From: Blastococcus sp. URHD0036
GTDB lineage: Bacteria; Actinomycetota; Actinomycetes; Mycobacteriales; Geodermatophilaceae
NCBI RefSeq assembly: GCF_000701365.1
Contig: NZ_JNIK01000011.1
Span: forward strand, 186,001-250,000
Direction: 5' to 3'
Length of the DNA: 64,000 nucleotides
Shown here in pieces: positions 16,168 through 24,381 of the stretch (its first letter is position 1; each line of letters starts with the position of its first letter). The notes beneath the pieces were generated by a model, which did not search any database, was not told the DNA's origin, and saw nothing but the letters and a program-made list of their open reading frames with translations. The position numbers were made by a program, and so were the translations under genes.

Positions 16168-17397
16168 TCAGGAGGCTGAGGCGTTGGCTTTGCCATGGGA
16201 ACTGAGCACCCCGGTGAGCCGGGCCATCCCCTCGGCGATCTGCTCCGGGGTGTTGGTCGTGAACGACATCCGCAGCGTGGCCCGGTCCGGCGTCCCGGCG
16301 AAGAACGGCGCCCCGGGCACGAAGGCGACGTCGGCGGCGACGGCGTGGGGCAGCAGCTCCGCGGTGTCGACGTCCCCGGGCAACCGCACCCAGGTGAACA
16401 TGCCGCCGTCCGGGTCGGTCCACGTGCTGCCGGCCGGCAGCGTCGACGGCATCGCGGCCATCATCGCGTCCCGCCGCTCGACGTAGGCCGCGTTCAGCCG
16501 GGCCACGTGCGCCTCCACGTCCGTCGCCGCCAGCCAGGCAGCGGCCGCGGCCTGGTCGACGGTGGAGGTGTGCAGGTCCGCGGCCTGCTTGGCCACGGTG
16601 AGCGCCGGCAGGACCGTCGACGGCGCCCGCAGCCAGCCGATCCGCAGGCCCGGCGCGGCCACCTTCGAGAAGCTGCCGAGATACAGGACCCGGTCCTCGC
16701 CGGCCGGCTCGGCCGCCAGCGGGCGCACCGCCGTGCCGCGGTAGCGGAGCTCGCCGTAGGGGTCGTCCTCGACCACCCACATCCCCGACGCCGCGGCGAT
16801 CTCGGCGACGGCGGCCCGCCGCTGCGCGGGCAGCGTGCGTCCGGTCGGGTTCGCGAAGGTCGGCACCAGGTAGAGCAGGGCCGGCTGTTCCCGCGCGACG
16901 ACGTCGGCCAGCGCGTCCGGGTCGATGCCGTTTTCGTCGGATCGCACCGGCACGATCCGCGCCCCGGCGAGGTGGAAGCACTGCAGGGCGGCGAGGTAGG
17001 TCGGCTCCTCGACGGCGACGACGGCCCCCGGGTCGAGCAGCGCGGTCGCCACCAGTGTCAGCGCCTGCTGGGAGCCGGTGGTGACGAGCAGGTCGCCGGC
17101 GGCCGTCGACAGCCCGCGTGCGGTCATCCGCTGCGCCACCAGGGCGCGCAGCTGCGGATCCCCCTCGGTCGGCGCGTACTGGAGGCTGCGGCGGGCCCGG
17201 TCGTCGGCCAGCGCCGAGTCGAACGCCGCGCGCAGCCCGGCGACGTCGAACAGCTCGGGGGCGGGCAGCCCGCCGGCGAAGGAGATGACCTCCGGCCGCT
17301 CGAGCAGGGCGAGCAGCTCGCGGACCGGGGAGCTGGCGACGTCACGCAGACGGGCGGCCAGCGCGGGCGTGGGGCGGGACGGGACGACGGCGGACAC
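16168..17397 (-). CDS. PLP-dependent aminotransferase (class I/II, 2-aminoadipate-type)
   Basis: 409 residues, fold type I. Visible are PEVISFAGGLPAPELFD (substrate loop), VTTGSQQALTLVATALL, the PLP stacking region VVAVEEPTYLAAL, VPTFANPTGRTLPAQRR (Asn-Pro-Thr-Gly), WVVEDDPYGELRY (Asp to the pyridine N), and LYLGSFSKVAAPGLRIGW with the Schiff-base lysine. This is the catalytic type found in MocR regulators and LysN/AruH-like transaminases, but without a DNA-binding domain. The start GTG 17397 follows an AGGAG six bases upstream. It is divergent from the small HTH-like gene. Confidence 0.92.
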   Translation of the reverse strand: MSAVVPSRPTPALAARLRDVASSPVRELLALLERPEVISFAGGLPAPELFDVAGLRAAFDSALADDRARRSLQYAPTEGDPQLRALVAQRMTARGLSTAAGDLLVTTGSQQALTLVATALLDPGAVVAVEEPTYLAALQCFHLAGARIVPVRSDENGIDPDALADVVAREQPALLYLVPTFANPTGRTLPAQRRAAVAEIAAASGMWVVEDDPYGELRYRGTAVRPLAAEPAGEDRVLYLGSFSKVAAPGLRIGWLRAPSTVLPALTVAKQAADLHTSTVDQAAAAAWLAATDVEAHVARLNAAYVERRDAMMAAMPSTLPAGSTWTDPDGGMFTWVRLPGDVDTAELLPHAVAADVAFVPGAPFFAGTPDRATLRMSFTTNTPEQIAEGMARLTGVLSSHGKANASAS

Positions 17398-17559
17398 GGG
17401 TTGCTCCTGCAGGGCCTCGACGGAGGGGATGTCCGGCGCGGAGGGCGGGTGGTGTGCCGCGGGTCGACGCGCTCGGTCGGGCTGCCTGGTCGAGGAGCTC
17501 GCCTGCAGATTAGCCGCTCCGAGGTGCCCGCGGGCCCGGCCCGGTCCTAGTCTGCGGGG

Positions 17560-17844
17560 ATGGCCGATGTGTCGGACCTCGTGCGCCGCCGACTGTGGGA
17601 GCTCCGCCGCAGCCCCCAGGAGGCCGCCCGCCGGTCCCGCTGGGTGATCCCCGCCGAGGTGCTGGAGCTCATGGCGCGGGGTGGCAGCAGCTTCGTCTCG
17701 GAGGGTCTGGCCCGCCCGCTCGCCCGGGCACTGGACGTCACCGAGACCCGGTTGCGCCGAGTCGCGGGGCTTCCCGACGTCCCCGATCCGCGGGTCGACA
17801 TCGACACCCGCCCCCATCTCAAGGTGGTCGGGCAGGAGCGCTGA
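17560..17844 (+). CDS. Small HTH-like (XRE-type) protein
   Basis: 94 residues, helical. The order VRRRLWELRRSP, EAARRSRWVIPAEVLELMARG, FVSEGLARPLARALDV, TETRLRRVAGLP follows the helix pattern of XRE/Cro proteins that start by selecting an N-terminal helix and end with a recognition region. A polar tail follows. Its target is unknown. It may be transcribed with the DEAD/DEAH helicase about 200 bases downstream, or end at the hairpin at 17886-17901. Confidence 0.55.
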   Translation: MADVSDLVRRRLWELRRSPQEAARRSRWVIPAEVLELMARGGSSFVSEGLARPLARALDVTETRLRRVAGLPDVPDPRVDIDTRPHLKVVGQER

Positions 17845-17885
17845 GCGCCTCCGGGGACGGCTGGGGACACCGGGACCGGCGGGGT

Positions 17886-17901
17886 GGGACGGACCCGTCC
17901 C
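17886..17901. terminator. Short perfect inverted repeat after the HTH-like gene
   Basis: GGGACGG-AC-CCGTCCC, 42 bases after the HTH-like stop codon. The stem is seven bases with almost no loop. No T-tract is present. The rest of the ~200-base gap to the helicase start shows no other clear signal. Confidence 0.35.
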
Positions 17902-18046
17902 GGCCCGGCATGACGCTCGCCACACCCGCCGGCACTTCGCGCGCGAAAGCGCTGGTCAGGACCGCGTGACCGGACCCCCATACGTCGTCGACGGGTGGGC
18001 ACGCAAGCCAGATCGGGTTGGGCGTGTCCTGTCTCCGGACGGCAGG

Positions 18047-19837
18047 ATGGGCTCCGACATGGGGAGTGCAGCACGAGCGGAGGCGGTCGCCCCGCAGACC
18101 ACCAGCCGGCCGCTCCGCGCATGGCAGCAGGCCGCGCTCGGCCAGTACGAGGAGCAGTCGCCCAAGGACTTCCTCGTCACCGCGACCCCCGGCGCCGGGA
18201 AGACGACCTTCGCCCTGACGCTGGCCGCCCGGCTGCTGTCGCGCCGCGAGGTCGCCCGCGTCGTCGTCGTCGCCCCGACCGACCACCTCCGCCTGCAGTG
18301 GGCCGAGGCTGCCGACGCGATGGGCATCGTCCTCGACCCGAACCTGACCAACGCCGTGGGGCCGGTCCGCGCCGGCACCCAGGGGTACGTCACGACCTAC
18401 GCCCAGGTCGCCGGCAAGCCGATGCTGCACGCCGCCCGCGCCAGCGCCGTCAAGTCGCTGGTGATCCTCGACGAGGTGCACCACGCCGGCGACGGCCTCT
18501 CCTGGGGCGAGGCGGTCGAGGAGGCCTTCGGCATGGCCGCGCGCCGGCTCTGCCTGACCGGGACGCCGTTCCGTACGAAGCCCGACGAGCGCATCCCCTT
18601 CGTCCGCTACGAGGAGGACACCTTCGAGGGCGAGGCCGGCGGGCTGGTCAGCCGCGCCGACTACACCTACGGCTACAAGGAGGCGCTGGCCGACAGCGTT
18701 GTCCGTCCCGTCGTCTTCGCCGCCTACACCGGCACCTCGCGCTGGCGGAACTCCGCCGGCGAGGTCGTCGCCGCCTCGCTGTCGGAGGCCGGCACCAAGT
18801 CGGTGGAGATGCAGGCCTGGCGCACCGCCTTGGACCCCAAGGGCCAGTGGGTGCCGCACGTCATCGCCGCGATGGACGACCGGATCACGCACCTGCGCGA
18901 GGAGGGCGGCATGCCCGACGCCGCCGGCCTGATCCTCGCCAGCGACCAGGACGACGCCCGCGCCTACGCCAAGATCGTCCGGCGGGTGACCGGCAAGGCG
19001 GCCGAGCTGATCCTCTCCGACGACCCCAAGGCGTCGAAGAAGATCGAGCGCTTCGCCACCGGGTCGGCCCGCATCGCCGTCTGCGTCCGGATGATCTCCG
19101 AGGGCGTCGACGTCCCGCGCGCCGCGGTCCTCGCCTGGATGACGTCCTACCGGACCCCGCTGTTCTTCGCCCAGGCCGTCGGCCGCGTGGTGCGCGCCCG
19201 CGCCACCCACGAGTCGGCGACCGTGTTCCTCCCGGCGGTGCGGCCGCTGCTGTCGCTGGCCGCCTCCATGGAGGAGCAGCGCAACCACGTCATGCCGCCG
19301 CCGAAGAGCCAGCCCGACGAGGAGCTCGAGGCACTGGACCTGCCTCCGCGGGAGCCGCGCGAGGGCGAGCTGAAGCAGTGGGAGGCGCTCGAGGCCGACG
19401 CCCGGTTCGCCCACGTGCTGCACAGCGGGACGGCGCACACCGGCGAGGGCTCCGGCCCGACCGTCGTCGTCCGCGAGGAGGACGAGGAGTTCCTCGGCAT
19501 CCCAGGGCTGCTCACCCCGGCGCAGACGGCGGAGCTGCTGGCCAAGCGGGACGACGAGCTGCGGCTGCGCGTCGCCGCGAGCCACCGCGCCGACGACAGC
19601 GACTTCATGATCGTCGACGACCACCCCGACGAGGACGACGCCGGCCGCTCGTGGCGGGACGCCGCGGAGCTCCGGCGGGAGATCAACCGCCTGGTCAGCC
19701 GGGTGTCGGCGAAGACGTCGACGCCGCACGCGGTCGTGCACACCCAGCTGCGGACGCAGGTGCCCGGACCGCCGTCGGCCTCGGCGTCGGTCGACGTCCT
19801 CCGCGCCCGCCGGGAACGCCTCCGCACCATGCTGTGA
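18047..19837 (+). CDS. DEAD/DEAH-box superfamily 2 helicase
   Basis: 596 residues. Motif I is ATPGAGKTTFAL, Ia is VVVVAPTDHLRLQW, II is LDEVHHAGDG, III is LTGTPFR, the IV/V region is CVRMISEGVDVPRAAV, and VI is QAVGRVVRARA, so both RecA-like domains are complete. A C-terminal ~170 residues are acidic and unassigned (FMIVDDHPDEDDAG; SRVSAKTSTPH). Similar proteins occur widely in actinobacteria; the substrate (DNA or RNA) is unknown. ATG 18047 is used here; ATG 18059 is also possible, and neither has a clear ribosome site. Confidence 0.9.
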   Translation: MGSDMGSAARAEAVAPQTTSRPLRAWQQAALGQYEEQSPKDFLVTATPGAGKTTFALTLAARLLSRREVARVVVVAPTDHLRLQWAEAADAMGIVLDPNLTNAVGPVRAGTQGYVTTYAQVAGKPMLHAARASAVKSLVILDEVHHAGDGLSWGEAVEEAFGMAARRLCLTGTPFRTKPDERIPFVRYEEDTFEGEAGGLVSRADYTYGYKEALADSVVRPVVFAAYTGTSRWRNSAGEVVAASLSEAGTKSVEMQAWRTALDPKGQWVPHVIAAMDDRITHLREEGGMPDAAGLILASDQDDARAYAKIVRRVTGKAAELILSDDPKASKKIERFATGSARIAVCVRMISEGVDVPRAAVLAWMTSYRTPLFFAQAVGRVVRARATHESATVFLPAVRPLLSLAASMEEQRNHVMPPPKSQPDEELEALDLPPREPREGELKQWEALEADARFAHVLHSGTAHTGEGSGPTVVVREEDEEFLGIPGLLTPAQTAELLAKRDDELRLRVAASHRADDSDFMIVDDHPDEDDAGRSWRDAAELRREINRLVSRVSAKTSTPHAVVHTQLRTQVPGPPSASASVDVLRARRERLRTML

Positions 19838-19869
19838 GGCCCGTTGCGGGTCGAACTCGCGCCTCGCGG

Positions 19870-19976
19870 GTCCTGCAGGACGGTCAGAGCACGAGGAACA
19901 CCCGCGACGGGACGACTTCTGCGGTGTTGTGCCGGCGATTGCGGTGCTGCAGCACCGCAGAGGCGCGAGGAACACC
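19870..19976. repeat. Two-unit palindrome plus 11-mer repeat between convergent genes
   Basis: Unit 1 is the palindrome GTCCTGCAGGAC (19870-19881) followed ten bases later by CGAGGAACACC (19892-19902). Unit 2 is the 20-base perfect palindrome TGCGGTGCTGCAGCACCGCA (19940-19959), followed six bases later by the same CGAGGAACACC (19966-19976). Both palindromes are centred on CTGCAG. The stretch fills the gap between the helicase and the LuxR-type gene and could act as a two-way terminator. Confidence 0.6.
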
Positions 19977-20006
19977 GTAAAGAGCGGGGGCCGGGCGCCC
20001 GGCGGG

Positions 20007-22988
20007 TCAGCCGGTCGGCTCGTCGACCGGCAGCAGGCCACGCGCCGCGGCGATACCCACCGCCTCGGTGCGGCTGCGGGCGCCGAGCTTGGCCAGGATG
20101 TTGCTGACGTGCACGCTCGCGGTCTTCTCGCTGATGTAGAGCTCGCTGCCGACCTGCCGGTTCGTGCGACCGCGGGCCAGCAGCGCCAGCACCTCCACCT
20201 CCCGCGGCGTGAAGACCGTCGCCGCGTCCGGCACCCGGCCCAGCCCCGGCAGTTCGACCGCGAGCCGGCCGCGCCGGGCCAGCGCCTCGACCGCCTGCTG
20301 CAACGGTGCGGCACCCAGACGAACCGCGACGTCGCCGGCCTGCTGCAGCTCGGTCGCAGCCGCCTCCCGGTCCCCGGACGCCAGCAGCGCCTCTGCCAGC
20401 CGCCACCGGGAGCGGGCCTGCTCGTAGACGTGCCCGTAGCCGAAGCCGTCCACCACCGCCCGCCACGCCGCCGCGGCCTCCCGGCCCTGCAGGCGCTCCC
20501 ACTCCGCCTCGACCCGCGCGAGCCACGCCGCGGCCTCCGGCCCGTACTCCCCCACGTCCCGGCGGTGGGCCTCGACCGCTGCGCGCGCGTGCTCGACAAG
20601 CGCCTCGCCGCGGGCCGTCCAGCGCGGTGCCTGCTCCGGGTCGCCGCCCGCCCGGACCGCGTCGGCCAGCGCGCCGAGTGCCAGCGCCGCCAACCGGACG
20701 GCGGCCAGGCTGTTGCTGCCCCACAGCGCGCGGATCTCAGCGATCGCCCGCTCCGCCTCGGCGGCGGCCGCGTCGGCGTCCCCCGCACGGGCGGCGAGCT
20801 CGATCGCGGGTCCGACGGTGGCCAGCAGCAGGAGCACGTGCGCCTCCATGCGCGCGGCCAGCGCACGGGCGCCGGCCAGGCGCTCCCCGGTAGAGGGGTC
20901 TCCACGGCCGGCCAGCACCAGCAGTCCGGCAGCCCGCACGTGCGCCGCCATGTCCGGGACGCGGGACAGCCGCTCGGCCAGCTCGAGGCTGCCGTCCCAG
21001 TCGCCGGTGACGTACCGCGCCACCACACCGAGGTGCCGGATCTCCGCGGCGTAGAACGTCCAGGGCAGGCCGAGCGAGTCCGCGCGCGCCAAGGCCGTGT
21101 CGATCCAGCGCAGCGCCGTCGCGACGTCGCCGGCCTCGTACGGGACGGTGGCCAGGTTGAACAGCACCCGGATCTCGACGTCGCGGTCCCCGGAGCGGCG
21201 GGCTCGCGTCAGGGCCTCCTCCAGCCGCCCGGCGACGGCCGCCGGCGACCCGCCCCGCCCGCGGGCCGAGGTCACCGCGGTGTCGGCCCACGCGTCGTCC
21301 AGGCCCAGCGCGTCGGCGGCGGCGAGCGCCTCCTCGGCGGCGGCGTCCCCCTTCTCCCACCGGTCGACGTCGTAGCAGGTGCGCGCGTGGGTGGCGGCGG
21401 CCCAGGTCCGCACCACCGACGGCGGGGACATCGGCACCAGCTCCATCGCCCGGGAGCTCTCCCGGTGGGCGGCGACCGAGTCCTCGATCCGCCCCAGCAC
21501 CTGCGCCAGCGTGTAGTGGACCCGGGCCCGGGCGGCCGGATCGCCCTCCGGCCCGAGCAGCTCCTGGGCGGCGCGCAGGAACGCCACGGCCCGGTGCAGC
21601 TCCCCGCCCGACCGTGCCGCGGCGGCCGCGTCCATGAGCACGCCGACCTGCGGCCGGCCGGTGAGGTCGGCCGCGCCGGGCACGGCCGGCCAGAGCGCGA
21701 GTGCTGCCTCCAGGTGCTGCAGGCGCTCGGCGGGCGCGCCGACCCGCGCGGCGTCCGCCGCCGCCTCCAGGGACGCCGTGAGCGCCGTGGTCAGGTCGTT
21801 GCTCTCCCGCGCGTGGTGCGCCCGCTCCGCCGCGGTGCCCGCGCCGGGGTGGGTGGCCAGGTGGACCGCCACGGCGGCGTGCAGGCGGACCCGCTCTCCC
21901 GGCAGCAGGTCGGCGAGCACGGCCTCCCGGAGCAGGGCGTGCCGGAACCGGTACCGGCCGTCGGGCGAGATCACCAGCAGGTGGCGGTGCACCGCCTCGG
22001 CCAGGGCCTGCTCCAGCTCGGCCGGGGGCACCCCGGAGACGGCGGCGACGAGCTCGTGCCGCACCTGCCGGCCGGCCACCGCAGCGGCGCGCAGCACCTG
22101 CTGGGCGGCCTGCCCCAGCTGCTCGACGCGGGCGAGCAGCACGTCGGCCAGGCCCAGCGGCAGACCCTCGCCGGCCAGCCCGGCGGCGACGAGCTCCTGG
22201 GCGTAGAAGGCGTTGCCCTCCGCGCGTGCCACGACGTCCTCGACCGTCGCCTCGGGCACGTCCGCGGCGAGGTCCCGGACGAGCTGGCCGACGGCGGGGG
22301 CGGGCAGCGGGGTGAGGTCGAGACGCTCGACCCCCGGCAACCGCACCAGCTCGGCCAGCAGCGGCCGCAGCGGATGCCGGCGGTGCAGGTCGTCGGCCCG
22401 GTAGGAGGCGACGATCGCCACCGGTTCCTCGGACAGCCGGGCCAGCAGGTAGCGCAGCAGGTCACGGCTGGACTGGTCGGCCCAGTGCAGGTCCTCCAGC
22501 ACGAGCACCAGCGGGGTGTCGGCCCCCAACCCGGCCAGCAGCGCGGCGACCGACTCGAACAGCTGGAGCCGGCCGTCGTCGACCGGGACGAGCGCGGCGC
22601 GGTAGGGCGACGTGCGGCCGGGATCGCCGACCTCGCGGGGGTGCTCCGCTCCGTGACCCGGGCGCCCGGCCAGCAGGCCCGTCAGCGCCGGGGACTCCGC
22701 TACGGCCGGGTCGCCGGCGACCGGGCGCACCAGGTCGACGAAGGGCAGGTAAGGCAGGCCGACGTCACCGAGGTCCACGCAGTGCCCGGTGAGCACGCGC
22801 AGACCGCGCGCGGTGGCGCGGGCGCACAGCTCGTCGAGCAGCCGGGTCTTGCCCACCCCGGCGTCGCCGGCCAGCAGCACCCCGGCCGCGTTCCCGGCGG
22901 CGCCGCGTTCCACCGACTCCAGCAGCCGGGCCAGTTCGACGTCCCGGCCGACGAGCGGACGGTCCTCCCACTGCGGCACGCCCGGCAT
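20007..22988 (-). CDS. Large LuxR-family ATPase regulator (LAL type)
   Basis: 993 residues, the usual size of LAL regulators. An N-terminal AAA/NACHT-like ATPase carries Walker A GDAGVGKTRLLDEL and Walker B LVLVLEDLHWADQSS. A long central region of about 500 residues is TPR-like (repeated Ala/Leu-rich helix pairs). A C-terminal LuxR helix-turn-helix follows (FTPREVEVLALLARGRTNRQ, then LYISEKTASVHVSNILAKLG). It probably binds an effector or ATP and activates transcription of unknown genes. Start ATG 22988. No catabolic operon lies next to it, so its target cannot be guessed. Confidence 0.93.
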   Translation of the reverse strand: MPGVPQWEDRPLVGRDVELARLLESVERGAAGNAAGVLLAGDAGVGKTRLLDELCARATARGLRVLTGHCVDLGDVGLPYLPFVDLVRPVAGDPAVAESPALTGLLAGRPGHGAEHPREVGDPGRTSPYRAALVPVDDGRLQLFESVAALLAGLGADTPLVLVLEDLHWADQSSRDLLRYLLARLSEEPVAIVASYRADDLHRRHPLRPLLAELVRLPGVERLDLTPLPAPAVGQLVRDLAADVPEATVEDVVARAEGNAFYAQELVAAGLAGEGLPLGLADVLLARVEQLGQAAQQVLRAAAVAGRQVRHELVAAVSGVPPAELEQALAEAVHRHLLVISPDGRYRFRHALLREAVLADLLPGERVRLHAAVAVHLATHPGAGTAAERAHHARESNDLTTALTASLEAAADAARVGAPAERLQHLEAALALWPAVPGAADLTGRPQVGVLMDAAAAARSGGELHRAVAFLRAAQELLGPEGDPAARARVHYTLAQVLGRIEDSVAAHRESSRAMELVPMSPPSVVRTWAAATHARTCYDVDRWEKGDAAAEEALAAADALGLDDAWADTAVTSARGRGGSPAAVAGRLEEALTRARRSGDRDVEIRVLFNLATVPYEAGDVATALRWIDTALARADSLGLPWTFYAAEIRHLGVVARYVTGDWDGSLELAERLSRVPDMAAHVRAAGLLVLAGRGDPSTGERLAGARALAARMEAHVLLLLATVGPAIELAARAGDADAAAAEAERAIAEIRALWGSNSLAAVRLAALALGALADAVRAGGDPEQAPRWTARGEALVEHARAAVEAHRRDVGEYGPEAAAWLARVEAEWERLQGREAAAAWRAVVDGFGYGHVYEQARSRWRLAEALLASGDREAAATELQQAGDVAVRLGAAPLQQAVEALARRGRLAVELPGLGRVPDAATVFTPREVEVLALLARGRTNRQVGSELYISEKTASVHVSNILAKLGARSRTEAVGIAAARGLLPVDEPTG

Positions 22989-23026
22989 GGTGGCACGAGC
23001 TGCCGACGAGCCCGACCGGGTTCCCG

Positions 23027-23230
23027 TCAGTCCGCCCGCCGGCGCCGCCGCGAGAACCACGGATTGCGCCGGGTGCGGGTGCCGCGGCCGAGCTCCGACA
23101 GCAGCTCGCGGCGGTAGGCCAGCTCGGCCTCGAGGCCGGGGTTGGGATAGGCGCTGTACACGGCCGACTCCTCGTGTCGTCTCGTTCGCGGACGAGACCG
23201 ACGCTGGTCCTGAGGGGTGCGGCGGGACAT
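23027..23230 (-). CDS. Small basic hypothetical protein
   Basis: 67 residues from ATG 23230; 22 bases further an in-frame ATG at 23245 is also possible. The protein is very basic at both ends (RRSRPRTRRHEES; GTRTRRNPWFSRRRRRAD), with a central SAYPNPGLEAELAYRRELL segment that looks conserved-type helix. No domain is recognised. It lies between the LuxR-type gene and the candidate small RNA, on the same strand as both. Confidence 0.45.
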   Translation of the reverse strand: MSRRTPQDQRRSRPRTRRHEESAVYSAYPNPGLEAELAYRRELLSELGRGTRTRRNPWFSRRRRRAD

Positions 23231-23263
23231 CGGCAGACCACGCATGCCCGGCGCCGGGAGACG

Positions 23264-23299
23264 ACTGAGGCCCCTCAGGGGAGTTCCTGAGGGGCCTCA
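23264..23299 (-). terminator. Perfect 15-bp hairpin ending the candidate small RNA
   Basis: CTGAGGCCCCTCAGG (23264-23278) and CCTGAGGGGCCTCAG (23285-23299) are exact complements around a six-base loop. No T-tract follows on either strand. It lies 193 bases after the scramblase-like stop codon and 34 bases before the small basic gene. Confidence 0.75.
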
Positions 23300-23453
23300 G
23301 CCGTACTGCGCGGTCAGGGTCCGGACCGGGCTCTGGTCGCCTCGCGGCGAAGTTGCACAACGCGGCTCCAGGCCCCCGACCGAGGTCGGGGCGGTAGTCC
23401 ACGAAGGCGGTATCCAATTGGCACCCGGGGACACAGATAGCCCGGTCCGGACG
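23264..23453 (-). ncRNA. Candidate structured small RNA (about 190 nt) with own terminator
   Basis: Read on the minus strand, a -10-like TAGCCT (23465-23460) lies just upstream. The RNA would start near 23453 with GTCCGGACCGGGC (23452-23440), which pairs perfectly with GCCCGGTCCGGAC (23330-23318) to close a 135-base domain. Inside are GCCCCGACC/GGTCGGGG (23391-23374) and TCGCC-GCGA-GGCGA, a stem with a GNRA tetraloop. The domain is followed by a perfect 15-bp terminator-like hairpin (23299-23264). No known RNA family was recognised; it shows no SRP, tmRNA or RNase P signature. Confidence 0.5.
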
Positions 23454-23492
23454 ACGTCCAGGCTACCCCTCCGCGCCCCGGGACGGGCCGGC

Positions 23493-24296
23493 TCAGTTGA
23501 ATCCGCGGTCGTCCTGCTTCAGCGCGGTGTCGACGGTCAGCGCGGAGGCGATGACCATGCTGGCCAGCGGCTCGGGCAGCTTGAAGTGCACCTGGACGAC
23601 GTACTTGTCGGCCGTGGTGAACAGCGTCCGCGCCAGCCCCTCCCAGTTCTTGGTGATCCGGGCGATCTCCGTGCCCCCCGCGTCGGTCACCGCGAAGTCC
23701 CAGGCCCGCCAGTTCTCGGCCTGGATGCCGCCGACCACCTGACCGCCGGCGACGAGGTCGAAGCGGATCTTGCCGAACACGTTGGCCTGCACGATCTCGC
23801 CGATCGGCTGCCCGTTCGGCCGCTCGACGAGGACCCGCGACTTCAGGACCTTCGCCGGCCGGGTGAGCACGAGGACGACGCCGGAGGAGTCGCGGACCTC
23901 GAGCCGGTGGGTCAGGAACTGGTCGAGGTTGGAGACGAAGCGCATCGCCTTCTTCAAGCCGCTCTGCCCGACCTGGACGACGGCGCCGATCTGCTGGCCC
24001 TGGGCGTCGAGAACCGCGTACTCGTTGGTCAGCTCGATCAGCTTGGTCTTCTGGTTCACCACGAGGACCGACTGGTCGTACAGCGAGGGGCCCGAGCCCG
24101 CGGGGACGTGCTGCACCGGGGACTGCGGCGCCGCGGGCGGTGGCGGGGGCGGGGTGGCCGCCGGGGGCGCAGGGGCCGGCGTCGGGGCTGCCTGCTGCTG
24201 GACGTGCTCGGTCCAGCCGCGGCCGTCCCACCAGCGCATGCCGCCGCTGCCGCCGGGATCGGGGAACCAGCCGGGGGGCGGAGGGGGTTGCGTCAC
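23493..24296 (-). CDS. DUF2510 plus phospholipid-scramblase/LURP-one-like protein
   Basis: 267 residues. Residues 5-35 form a DUF2510 module (GWFPDPGGSGGMRWWDGRGW), a short Trp-rich motif common at the N-terminus of actinobacterial membrane-associated proteins. A Pro/Ala-rich linker (about residues 38-75) leads to a ~185-residue domain of the scramblase/LURP-one-related fold: LYDQSVLVVNQKTKLIELTN, FLTHRLEVRDSSGVVLVLTR, VFGKIRFDLVAGGQVVGGIQ. Members are called scramblase-like by fold; a lipid-flipping activity in bacteria is not established. Start GTG 24296. Confidence 0.85.
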   Translation of the reverse strand: MTQPPPPPGWFPDPGGSGGMRWWDGRGWTEHVQQQAAPTPAPAPPAATPPPPPPAAPQSPVQHVPAGSGPSLYDQSVLVVNQKTKLIELTNEYAVLDAQGQQIGAVVQVGQSGLKKAMRFVSNLDQFLTHRLEVRDSSGVVLVLTRPAKVLKSRVLVERPNGQPIGEIVQANVFGKIRFDLVAGGQVVGGIQAENWRAWDFAVTDAGGTEIARITKNWEGLARTLFTTADKYVVQVHFKLPEPLASMVIASALTVDTALKQDDRGFN

Positions 24297-24381
24297 GCCG
24301 CGGGAGTCAACACCACCGCGACGGAGAAGCGCCGCCCTGGCCCCACGGCTCGCCGGTCGGGCGCGTGCCAGACTCGGCCGC

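Noticed and set aside
17819-21028. Long minus-strand frame (about 1070 codons) over the helicase and part of the LuxR gene
   Set aside because: Composition is Arg/Gly/Pro-rich and it conflicts with two well-supported genes with complete motifs.
19929-23117. Long plus-strand frame opposite the LuxR-type gene
   Set aside because: Arg/Gly/His/Gln-rich with no domain; it is antisense to a gene with intact ATPase and LuxR motifs.
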